Of a DNA stretch of 64,000 bases, positions 57,380-64,000 are shown piece after piece. A program made the translations under genes and the position numbers. The notes under the pieces were generated by a model. That model was given only the letters and a program-made list of their open reading frames with translations, made no database searches and was not told the origin of the DNA. Location of the stretch: positions 930,001 to 994,000 of the forward strand of contig NZ_BAABHK010000002.1 of NCBI RefSeq assembly GCF_039542055.1, read 5' to 3'. Origin of the DNA: Actinoallomurus vinaceus (lineage in GTDB: Bacteria > Actinomycetota > Actinomycetes > Streptosporangiales > Streptosporangiaceae). Positions within the stretch are counted from its first letter, which is position 1. Every line of letters starts with the position of its first letter.

Positions 57380-57829
57380 TCACGACACGGGGCAGCCCGG
57401 GTTGGCGACGGGGACGGCGAGCGGCGCGCCCACCGGGTCGAGGTAGGTGACAACGAGGACGACCGGCGTCCGGCCGAGGTTCCGCCCGAGGTGCACCTCG
57501 CGGGGTCCACTCGGCTCGACCAGGGCGCTGCCCACCGGGTACACGCGAGGCCGGCAGTCGGCCTCGTACCGGGTCAGCGTCCCCGACCGGACGACGCCGA
57601 TGAGGCGTCCGGGGTGATAGTGCCAGCCGGTGGTGCCGCCGGGCGGGATCGTGATCGTCCGTACGACGACCTCGGTCGCCCGGCCGGTCCGGATGGTGAC
57701 CCGGCCCTGCATCGTGCCGTCGGCCAGCGTGACGGCGGTCGGAGGCGGCTCGGGATCCGCCCCGGCCGCACCGGCCAGGAGGGCGACCGAACAGCCGGTG
57801 AGCGTTAAGACCTTCCAGGCGGTCCGCAT
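57380..57829 (-). CDS. Secreted cupin-domain protein
   Basis: 149 residues from ATG 57829 (GAGGG upstream); earlier in-frame codons are low complexity and include the 29-bp repeat region. A signal-like N-terminus (VLTLTGCSVALLAGAAGA). One cupin barrel: TIPPGGTTGWHYHPGRLIGV with metal-ligand-like His, LTRYEADCRPRVYPVGSALV and REVHLGRNLGRTPVVLVVTY. Likely an extracellular cupin of unknown activity. Single gene, convergent with the DUF6504-like gene. Confidence 0.78.
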   Translation of the reverse strand: MRTAWKVLTLTGCSVALLAGAAGADPEPPPTAVTLADGTMQGRVTIRTGRATEVVVRTITIPPGGTTGWHYHPGRLIGVVRSGTLTRYEADCRPRVYPVGSALVEPSGPREVHLGRNLGRTPVVLVVTYLDPVGAPLAVPVANPGCPVS

Positions 57830-57912
57830 ACCCTCACCATCTCCGGCCAGGGCCCACGCGTTTCGGCTCGCCCAGCGAACCGTACGCGGCGCGGGCATCG
57901 CGTTCTCGCGAC

Positions 57913-58086
57913 GCGAGTTCCGGGCGTTGCACGCGCACGGCGCGGGCTCCGCGCGTTGCGTACTCGAGGCGCGAGTTCCGGGCATCACATGCGCACGGCG
58001 CGGGCTCCCGGCGTCGCCTACCCGCGGCGCGGGCTCCCGGCGTCACATGCGCACGGCGTGGGCTCCGGGCGTTGCGTACTCTTGGC
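57913..58086. repeat. Six tandem 29-bp imperfect repeats
   Basis: Units at 57913, 57942, 57971, 58000, 58029 and 58058, each of the form GCGGGCTCCGGGCGTYRCRY plus nine bases (ACGCGCACGGC or TACTCGNGGC alternating). A shortened unit precedes at about 57890. No spacer sequences, so not a CRISPR array. It ends 24 nt before the TetR gene. Confidence 0.82.
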
Positions 58087-58110
58087 CCCTGACCCGAAGG
58101 GGGTGCCGCG

Positions 58111-58746
58111 ATGGAACCGGCGACGGTCGGCGACGACCCACCGGCCACCAAGCGCCTGCCCTGGGCTCAGCGGCGTGACCAGTTGCTGGCCGCCGCCGAG
58201 CGGGTGATCATCCGCGAGGGGCCTCAGGTCTCGATGGACGACATCGCCGCCGAGGCCGGGGTTTCCAAGCCGATCGTCTACCGGCACTTCGGCGACAAGA
58301 ACGGCCTGGCCCACGCGGTCGGCGAGCGGTTCTCCGTCGCGCTGATGACCGAGCTGCACGCGGCCCTGGGCGCCCACGCGGACCCGCGCGAGCGCACGCA
58401 CGCCGCCATCGAGGTGATCCTGCGGCGCATCGACGAGGCGCCTCAGACGTACCGCTTCCTGACCCGGGGCAGCGCCGAGGGCGCACCGGCCCTCGGCGAC
58501 GCGCTGGACGCCTTCATGCGCCTGATCGGGGACGATCTGGCCGACTTCATGTCGTCGGTGAACAAGGACAAGAGCCCCGAACGCCGGATTCTGCTGCTGA
58601 CGTGGGGCCATGCCATGGTGGGGCTGGTGCGCAGCAGCGCCGACCTGTGGCTCGACCGCCGCCACGTCAGCCGGGAGGAGCTCGTCGACCAGCTGACGGA
58701 CCTACTGTGGAACGGTTTCCGGGATGCCGACTGGACGACGGACTGA
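58111..58746 (+). CDS. TetR-family regulator of the acyl-CoA ligase
   Basis: 211 residues from ATG 58111. Helix-turn-helix VSMDDIAAEAGVSKPIVYRHFGDKNGL (about 36-62), C-terminal dimer/ligand domain. Close in type to the TetR at 40405-41190 (ILREG/IIREG, SKPIxYRHFGDK). It directly precedes the ligase gene, and the inverted repeat GTTAC-N5-GTAAC lies between them, so it probably represses the ligase in response to an acyl-CoA. Confidence 0.9.
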   Translation: MEPATVGDDPPATKRLPWAQRRDQLLAAAERVIIREGPQVSMDDIAAEAGVSKPIVYRHFGDKNGLAHAVGERFSVALMTELHAALGAHADPRERTHAAIEVILRRIDEAPQTYRFLTRGSAEGAPALGDALDAFMRLIGDDLADFMSSVNKDKSPERRILLLTWGHAMVGLVRSSADLWLDRRHVSREELVDQLTDLLWNGFRDADWTTD

Positions 58747-58781
58747 TGAGATCATCTTCCAGAGCGGCATTCGGGAAACGC

Positions 58782-58824
58782 TTGACACGCCCGTACGAGG
58801 GGACCGTATGTTACGTGAAGTAAC
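58782..58824 (+). promoter_or_regulatory. Ligase promoter with GTTAC-N5-GTAAC operator
   Basis: TTGACA (58782-58787) with a -10-like TATGTT about 19 nt downstream (58807-58812). The perfect inverted repeat GTTAC-GTGAA-GTAAC (58810-58824) covers the -10/start region. Suited to TetR repression. Confidence 0.55.
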
Positions 58825-58916
58825 TTACTGTTCTCACCGCTTGACCCCGCCGAACGCTCCCGCGACGAACCGGCCGCCGCGTGGTGATTGCCGGAGCCGC
58901 AGAGGAAGAGAAGACC

Positions 58917-60377
58917 ATGTCCGCAGTCCCCGGAACCCCGCTCGGCGTCGCCTTGACGCGGCTTGCGGCGGAGGATCCCGCGAGACCGGCGCTGACCTGC
59001 GGTACGACCACCCTGTCCCGGCGGGAGCTGGACGAGCGCGCGAACCGCTTCGCGTGGGAGCTGCGGGACCACGGCGTCCGCGTCGGCGACCGCGTCGCGA
59101 TCGTCCTGCCGAACGGCGTCGACTTCGTCGTCGCCCTCCTCGGCACCTGGAAGACCGGCGGCACGCCCGTCCCGGTCTCCGATCGGATGCCGGCCGCCGA
59201 ACGCGGGCCGGTCCTCGAGCTGGCCCAGCCCAGGGTCGTGGTCGCCGAGAGCGGGCCGGACACCCTCCCGCCCTCGGCCGGAGCGGACCAGCCGGAGTCC
59301 GCGCCGCCGGGCGTCATCCCGGAGCCCTGGAAGATCCTCACCTCGGGCGGCAGCACCGGACGGCCGAAGCTGATCGCCGCCGTCGAGCCGGGCGTGGCCG
59401 AGCGCGCGGGTCTGTTCGGCCTGGCGGTGCAGATGCCCGAGGGCGGGACGGCGCTGGTCACCGCGCCGCTGACGCACAACGGCCCCTTCATGTCCCTCAC
59501 CGCGGCGCTGCTGTTCGGCAAGCACGTCGTGTTGATGGAGCGGTTCGACGCGGCGGAGGCGCTCCGGCTCACCGAGCGGCACCGCGTGGACTGGATGTAC
59601 GCCGTGCCGACGATGATGCACCGGATCTGGCGGCTGCCGGAGGCCGAGCGCACGGCCGCGGACCTGTCGTCGCTGCGCGTGGTGTTCCACCTCGGCGCAC
59701 CGATCGCGCAGTGGCTCAAGCAGGCGTGGATCGACTGGCTGGGCCCGGAGCGGATCTGGGAGCTGTACGCCGGGACGGAGGCCCAGGCCGTCACCCGCAT
59801 CAACGGCACCGAGTGGCTCGCGCACCGCGGCTCGGTCGGCCGCCCGCTCACCGGCGACATCCAGGTGCGCGACGAGTCCGGCCGCCCCCTCGGGCCAGGC
59901 CAGGTCGGCCAGGTCTGGATGCGGCCGGACGCCGGCCCGACCTACACCTACATCGGCGCGACGGCGCGCAGCGACGGCCGCTGGGAGTGCCTCGGCGACC
60001 TCGGCTACACCGACGCCGACGGCTACCTCTACCTCACCGACCGCGACACCGACATGATCCTGGTCGGCGGCTCTAACGTGTACCCGGCCGAGATCGAGGG
60101 CGTCCTGGAGGAGCATCCGGCCGTACGCTCGGCCGCCGTCATCGGGCTGCCCGACGACGACCTCGGCTCCGTGCCGCACGCCATCGTCCATGCCGACGGC
60201 GACGTGGACGAGGCGGCCCTGCTCGCCCACCTGCGCGACCGGCTCGCCCCCTACAAGGTCCCCCGGACGTTCGAGTTCGTCACCGAGTCGCTGCGCGACG
60301 ACGCCGGCAAGATCCGCCGGTCCGCCCTCCGCGCCACCCGCCTCCCCGCCGAGTCCTGCACCACGGCGGGCCGCTGA
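58917..60377 (+). CDS. Acyl-CoA synthetase (AMP-binding, ANL superfamily)
   Basis: 486 residues from ATG 58917 (AGAGGAAGAG upstream). ANL motifs: P-loop ILTSGGSTGRPKLIAA, adenine/aromatic loop ELYAGTEAQA, GDLGYTDADGYLYLTDR with Asp and hinge, KVPRTFEFV and C-terminal Lys in DDAGKIRRSALR. Slightly short for the family, lacking an N-terminal extension. It likely activates a medium/long-chain or aromatic acid to its CoA thioester via an acyl-adenylate. Controlled by the upstream TetR. Terminator hairpin further down. Confidence 0.9.
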   Translation: MSAVPGTPLGVALTRLAAEDPARPALTCGTTTLSRRELDERANRFAWELRDHGVRVGDRVAIVLPNGVDFVVALLGTWKTGGTPVPVSDRMPAAERGPVLELAQPRVVVAESGPDTLPPSAGADQPESAPPGVIPEPWKILTSGGSTGRPKLIAAVEPGVAERAGLFGLAVQMPEGGTALVTAPLTHNGPFMSLTAALLFGKHVVLMERFDAAEALRLTERHRVDWMYAVPTMMHRIWRLPEAERTAADLSSLRVVFHLGAPIAQWLKQAWIDWLGPERIWELYAGTEAQAVTRINGTEWLAHRGSVGRPLTGDIQVRDESGRPLGPGQVGQVWMRPDAGPTYTYIGATARSDGRWECLGDLGYTDADGYLYLTDRDTDMILVGGSNVYPAEIEGVLEEHPAVRSAAVIGLPDDDLGSVPHAIVHADGDVDEAALLAHLRDRLAPYKVPRTFEFVTESLRDDAGKIRRSALRATRLPAESCTTAGR

Positions 60378-60396
60378 CTCGCCCTCGGCCCGATGA

Positions 60397-60477
60397 TCAC
60401 GCTGCGGACCCGCCGAGCCAGGCCCGGACGCCGTCCGGCAGTCCGTTGACCCAGGGAAGCCTGCCGCCCAATCCCAT
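60397..60477 (-). CDS. Possible 26-residue peptide with strong ribosome site
   Basis: ATG 60477 follows AAGGAGG by 8 nt. The peptide reads MGLGGRLPWVNGLPDGVRAW then LGGSAA and a stop. It lies beyond the terminator of the MukB-like operon, pointing the same way. It may be a leftover start of a deleted next gene (as expected for a JetD-like gene in Wadjet order), a leader peptide, or a real small peptide. Not recognised. Confidence 0.35.
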   Translation of the reverse strand: MGLGGRLPWVNGLPDGVRAWLGGSAA

Positions 60478-60508
60478 CGATCGCCTCCTTCTCGGGAGTA
60501 CCGTCCCG

Positions 60509-60548
60509 TGATCCCCGGTGGCCGCCGCGCGGCGGCCTCCGGGGATCA
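60509..60548. terminator. 40-bp near-perfect hairpin
   Basis: TGATCCCCGGTGGCCGCCGC and its complement form 20-nt arms with one mismatch, 15 nt after the MukB-like gene's stop. It should end that operon and could also stop reads from the ligase side. Confidence 0.78.
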
Positions 60549-60563
60549 GTGCGTCGTATCCGG

Positions 60564-63500
60564 TCAGCCGGGGGCGCCGCGGGTGATCCAGTCGTGGGTG
60601 AGCTCGACGCGCTCGTTGTTCTCGTCGAAGCCCCAGACCCGGGTCGGGTCGTTGAACGGCGACGTGACGGCGTGCCGGCTGAACCACAGGATCTCGCCGG
60701 TGTAGCTCGCCGCGTGCGGGAAGACGGCGTCCTGGCAGGTGCCGAGGACCGTGACGCGCTGGGAGTTGGCGGCGCGCTGCAGCGCGGCGAGGATGTCGGA
60801 GCGGTTCTGGTCGCCGAGGCTGTTGCCGAGCTCGTCGAGGACGAGGACGCGACCCTCGGCGTTCTCGTCGCTGAGCAGGGCCGCGAGCACCAGCTGGATC
60901 GCCTGGATCTTCTTCTGCGCGCTGTTGCCGGTCTCCTTGTACGGGATCGCCTCCCCGCCGAGGTCGCGGACCCAGGCCGGGGTGACGGCCCACCGGCGGG
61001 GCTGTTCGGGTTTGGCGGGCTCGCGGGCCTGGATGATGAGCCGGGCGCCGAACCCGCCGCGGGCGCGGTCGAGCCGGTCGTAGGTCGCGCTGACCGCCTC
61101 GAGACGGCCCTTGACGACCTCCCTCACCAGCTTCTGCACCGTCTGCAGCTCTTCCTCTCGCTCCTCGCGCACGGTGTCGAGCTCGCCGAGCGCCAGCTGC
61201 CGGCGCCGGCGCTCCTCCTCGATCTGCACGCGGGTGCGCCGGTCGTGCTCGGCCATGCCGGTCAGCACGTCGTCGAGGGCCTCGGTGAGCGCCTGGAGCC
61301 GGCGAAGCCGGTCGGCGAGCGACTCGGTGGACAGCGAGTCGCGGAACCGGTCGACGAGGTCCTGGACGTCCGACGGCGCGGGCGTCCGCGCGTACAGGGC
61401 GTGCACCGCCTCGTTCAGCGCGTCCCGGGCGTGGTTCATCAGGGCGTCCGGGCCGGCGGACCGCAGCTTCGGCTCCTGAGCCCCGAGCAGCTCTTCGGCC
61501 GCGGCGGCGTCGCCGCCCCATTGGTCCGTCCAGTACCGCAGGGGCAGGTCCGCGCGCCGGGAGGTGAGCTTGGCGAGCTCGCGTTCGACGTCGGTGAGCT
61601 GCTGGCGCGCCTGGGTCGTCTTCTGGGCGAGGAACCGCCGCTGCTGTTCCAAGGTGTCCACCTTGGTCCGGGCGTGCATCCAGACGGTGCGCGCCTCGTC
61701 GACCCGCTCCCTGAGGGCCGTACGGCGGTGGCGCACGTCGGTGAGGCGCTCCTTCAGCTCGGCGAGTCTCTCGTCCAGCTCGGCGAGCTGCCCGGCGGCC
61801 GTGGCGTGCTTCAAGGCGTTCTCCAGGTGGGCCCGACGGCTCGCCACGGCCGCGCGGGACTCCTGAGCGGCCTCGGCGCGCCCCTCCGCCTCTTCCAAGC
61901 GGGCCTGCGCCTGGCGGATGCGGGCGTCGCGGCCCGCGATCGGCTCGGGGAACCCGCCGATCACCGTGACGCCCGAGTCGCCGTCGTGGGCGCTCGCCGG
62001 GTCTGCCACGGCCTCGGTGCGGTGTTCCACGGACGCGAGGAACCGCCGGATCGGGATCCGGCTGGTCACACCGGTGGGCAGCGGGGTGTCGGCCGCGCCG
62101 TCGAGCGGGCCGTCGGCGGTCACGAGGACGGATCCGGGCAGCGATCGCAGTGCGTCCACGGCGGCGGGACGGTCGCCGGGGGCCACCACCACGGCGTGCC
62201 GGTAGGGCCACAGCCGTGGCTCCCATGCGCCACGGACCTGGTCGTCGAGCGTCACGGCGTCGAGCAGACCGGCGGCGGGCAGCCCGGCCGCGTCGAGCCG
62301 CGCGAGGCTCGCGGCGGTGTCGGGGTCGTGGCCGGCCTGGATGCGCTCCAGGGCCGTACGCGCCTCCCCGAGCTGCCCGGTCGCCTGGCGCACGGCCCAC
62401 TCGGCCTCCATCAGCTCGGGGGCCGACGCCTCGAGGTCGGCGCTCAGCGTCTCCGCCGGCGTGCCGTCCCACAGCTCCGCGAGCCGGGCGAGCGCCGGGC
62501 GGGACCCGCCCAACCGCTCCAGCTCCCCTTCGTACCGTCCCTCCTCGCCGATCAGGCCGCTCAGATCCTCCTGGAGTGACTGGTGGACGCCCTCGAGCTC
62601 GGCGACGCGCTGCTGCAGTTCTTCGGGGACGGCGAGCTCGTCGAGCTCCTCCTGGGTCTGCCGGACGGCCTCGCGGCGCTCCTCCACCCGCGCGCCGAGC
62701 CCCTCGATCTGATCGCCCAGCGCGGCGTCGTCGGCGCGGACGTCGAGGAAACGGCGGGCGGCGTGCAGCCGCCGCAGCACGGTGACCCGGGCCACGTGCT
62801 CCCGCGCGCGGTCGCGGTCCGCGACGGCCGCCAGGTCGCTCTCCTCCTCGAGGCGGCGCTGCTCATCGCGGCTGCGCTCCTCGGCGTACCGGGACTCGAT
62901 CTCGACCCGGTTGGCCCGCGCGTCGCTCTCCTTGTCGACCAGGTCGGTCAGCCCGGCAAGAGCGATGAGGGAGTCGCCGATCTCCTCCGGCTTGAGGTGG
63001 GACAGCTCCTCCGACACCAGCGACGGCGCCTCCGGGCGGGTGCCGTCGGTGTGGAGGTAGGACATGCAGCGCGGCGACGAGCCGTACAGGACGTCGCCGA
63101 TCCGCGTCACCGGCACGCGGTTGCGCAGGGTGGCCCACGTACGGTGCGCGGTCTCGAGGCGCTGAGCGTCGTCCGCACCGCGGGCGAGGACCAGGCCGTC
63201 GCTCCAGCGCACCTCGGCGTACGGGCTGCCGCCGGACTGCAGACGGATCCACACCGACAGGGCCGACCGCTCGTCGGCGTCGCGCTCGCCGAACACCCCG
63301 ACGATGTATCCGACCGTCGCGGGCGCGTGCTCCTTGGCGGACAGGCCCACCGGCTCGGGACGGAACAGCAGCCGCGCGGCGTACTTCCCGCTCTCGTGCA
63401 GCCGCCACTGCGGATCGGCGAGGATCAGCGTGATGGCGGACAGGAACGTCGTCTTGCCCGAGCCGTTGCTGTCCACCGGGCCACGCCCGGCGACGGTGAT

Positions 63501-63632
63501 GAACTGCCCGGGGACGATCGGGATCGGGTGCGACGTGAGCGTGCCGATCTCGAGCGTCTGCAGCGCGATGAGGTCGCGCCGGCCGACCACTCCGCCGAGG
63601 CCCGCCGCCTCGATGTCGATCTCGCTCGTCAC
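60564..63632 (-). CDS. MukB/SMC-like coiled-coil ATPase (condensin-type, defence candidate)
   Basis: 1022 residues from GTG 63632, overlapping the upstream stop by GTGA. Walker A is GPVDSNGSGKTTFL (about 51-64); Walker B LVLDELGNSLGD (about residue 927) and an ABC-signature-like NSAQKKIQAIQLVLAALL precede the end. Between them lie two long Glu/Arg-rich coiled coils (about 250-410 and 560-860) around a globular hinge-like region (about 440-560). This is the architecture of MukB/MksB/JetC ATPases, not Rad50. The N-terminal GRGPVDSNGSGKTTFLSAI is unlike typical JetC. No MukF/JetA or JetD-like gene follows; others may lie outside the window. Activity in plasmid defence or chromosome folding is inferred. 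Confidence 0.8.
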   Translation of the reverse strand: MTSEIDIEAAGLGGVVGRRDLIALQTLEIGTLTSHPIPIVPGQFITVAGRGPVDSNGSGKTTFLSAITLILADPQWRLHESGKYAARLLFRPEPVGLSAKEHAPATVGYIVGVFGERDADERSALSVWIRLQSGGSPYAEVRWSDGLVLARGADDAQRLETAHRTWATLRNRVPVTRIGDVLYGSSPRCMSYLHTDGTRPEAPSLVSEELSHLKPEEIGDSLIALAGLTDLVDKESDARANRVEIESRYAEERSRDEQRRLEEESDLAAVADRDRAREHVARVTVLRRLHAARRFLDVRADDAALGDQIEGLGARVEERREAVRQTQEELDELAVPEELQQRVAELEGVHQSLQEDLSGLIGEEGRYEGELERLGGSRPALARLAELWDGTPAETLSADLEASAPELMEAEWAVRQATGQLGEARTALERIQAGHDPDTAASLARLDAAGLPAAGLLDAVTLDDQVRGAWEPRLWPYRHAVVVAPGDRPAAVDALRSLPGSVLVTADGPLDGAADTPLPTGVTSRIPIRRFLASVEHRTEAVADPASAHDGDSGVTVIGGFPEPIAGRDARIRQAQARLEEAEGRAEAAQESRAAVASRRAHLENALKHATAAGQLAELDERLAELKERLTDVRHRRTALRERVDEARTVWMHARTKVDTLEQQRRFLAQKTTQARQQLTDVERELAKLTSRRADLPLRYWTDQWGGDAAAAEELLGAQEPKLRSAGPDALMNHARDALNEAVHALYARTPAPSDVQDLVDRFRDSLSTESLADRLRRLQALTEALDDVLTGMAEHDRRTRVQIEEERRRRQLALGELDTVREEREEELQTVQKLVREVVKGRLEAVSATYDRLDRARGGFGARLIIQAREPAKPEQPRRWAVTPAWVRDLGGEAIPYKETGNSAQKKIQAIQLVLAALLSDENAEGRVLVLDELGNSLGDQNRSDILAALQRAANSQRVTVLGTCQDAVFPHAASYTGEILWFSRHAVTSPFNDPTRVWGFDENNERVELTHDWITRGAPG

Positions 63633-64000
63633 CGTTTCTCCCCCTCGATGGCCTGGGATCGTGCCTGCGCCCGCCGGCGGCGGATGGCGTCGGCGAGTGC
63701 GCCGTCCGGGTCCGCCAGCAGAATGAGGTTCTCCTCGATGAGGTTCGAGGCCTGCGGCGTCAGTCGCAGGAACTGCGGGCCCGGCCGGATCGGCGCGCTG
63801 TCGCCGGGCTGGAGCAGGCCCCGGTCGCGCAGCCGCTGCAGCGACAGCCGGATCTGCTCACGGGAGCGGATGCGCGAGTTGACGAGCGTCTCGAAGCTCA
63901 CCCGGCGAGCCTGGTACGCCCGCGCGGTGCGCGGCAGCTCCCCCTGGGCCTTCGGGATCACGAACCCGTGCAGCAGGACCAGCGCGAGGACGGCCGCGTC
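63629..64000 (-). CDS. Winged-helix partner of the MukB-like ATPase (partial)
   Basis: The frame is open to the window edge, giving at least 123 residues without a start (DAAVLALVLLHGFVIPKAQG at the top edge). A winged-helix pattern is visible: VSFETLVNSRIRSREQIRLS, LQRLRDRGLLQPGDSAPIRP, then FLRLTPQASNLIEENLILLA. Position and size match a MukE/JetB-type kleisin-associated subunit, usually encoded directly before the ATPase, and the 4-base overlap implies translational coupling. The family assignment is from context and fold-like pattern only. Confidence 0.6.
   Translation of the reverse strand, partial: DAAVLALVLLHGFVIPKAQGELPRTARAYQARRVSFETLVNSRIRSREQIRLSLQRLRDRGLLQPGDSAPIRPGPQFLRLTPQASNLIEENLILLADPDGALADAIRRRRAQARSQAIEGEKR

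Noticed and set aside
57913..58086. CRISPR array
   Set aside because: The units abut without unique spacers and no cas gene is nearby.
60397..62472. A 691-codon open frame opposite the ATPase reading direction pattern
   Set aside because: It is an alternate frame within the ATPase gene with Arg/Gly/Pro-biased composition; only its last 27 codons, with a ribosome site, are kept as a possible peptide.
60564..63632. Confident naming of the ATPase as JetC
   Set aside because: The Walker A context differs from typical JetC, and neither JetA nor JetD is visible; only the general MukB/SMC class is supported.

Overview
The window is high-GC DNA (well over 65% G+C by eye) with strong third-position GC bias, many GTG/TTG starts, frequent leaderless-looking promoters and a gene stock typical of filamentous actinomycetes: DUF6461, DUF4253, DUF3311 plus an SSS symporter, an F420-type PPOX protein, flavin-dependent thymidylate synthase, a TrpE-TrpG fusion and GH59/GH92/GH20 secreted hydrolases. 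A soil actinomycete of the Streptosporangiales/Thermomonosporaceae or Streptomyces kind fits; the genus cannot be fixed from this sequence. No rRNA, tRNA, IS element, origin or CRISPR array was recognised.

Left part (1-13 kb): the end of an MFS exporter runs without a stop into an isochorismatase-family hydrolase, followed by a secreted glycan-degradation block. Two closely similar ROK repressors (1392-2552 minus, 11683-12921 plus) bracket a GH3 beta-glycosidase, a GH92 alpha-mannosidase and a Tat-exported GH99/71-like enzyme with a triple-repeat lectin-like tail. A LacI-type operator lies before GH92. From 13 to 30 kb come a P450, an MFS transporter, TetR, crotonase, a GATase-like protein lacking its catalytic Cys, a flavohaemoprotein, an MmyB-like XRE regulator, a third ROK regulator beside a GH63-type glucosylglycerate hydrolase, a hotdog thioesterase, ThyX and a molybdopterin oxidoreductase. 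An Rpn-family gene interrupted by an amber codon and a truncated PhzF-like remnant mark a decayed spot near 30 kb.

Middle part (30-47 kb): a row of small regulator-target modules (HxlR/carboxymuconolactone decarboxylase; TetR/DUF2218 membrane protein/alpha-beta hydrolase; MerR/ABM monooxygenase; TetR/GH20), each with palindromes or promoters in the shared spacer. It also holds the trpEG gene, preceded by a leader peptide with three consecutive Trp codons and hairpins (transcription attenuation), a DUF3311-SSS symporter pair, a DUF1023 hydrolase and a secreted SGNH esterase.

Right part (47-64 kb): a second secreted block has a ricin-type lectin protein, a GH59 galactosylceramidase-like enzyme and an alginate-lyase-family protein with operator repeats. 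Then follow a GntR regulator with a perfect 16-bp palindrome, an HTH protein/membrane protein pair under two tandem operators, an NhaA antiporter fused to a DsbA-like domain, a DUF6504-like gene under a near-perfect LexA/SOS box, and a TetR next to an acyl-CoA ligase with its own palindrome. The window ends inside an operon encoding a MukB/SMC-like coiled-coil ATPase and an overlapping winged-helix partner. This resembles condensin-like plasmid-defence systems (MukBEF/Wadjet) but matches none of them cleanly and is the best candidate here for a poorly described system. Short tandem repeats of 29-35 bp recur at several unrelated places.
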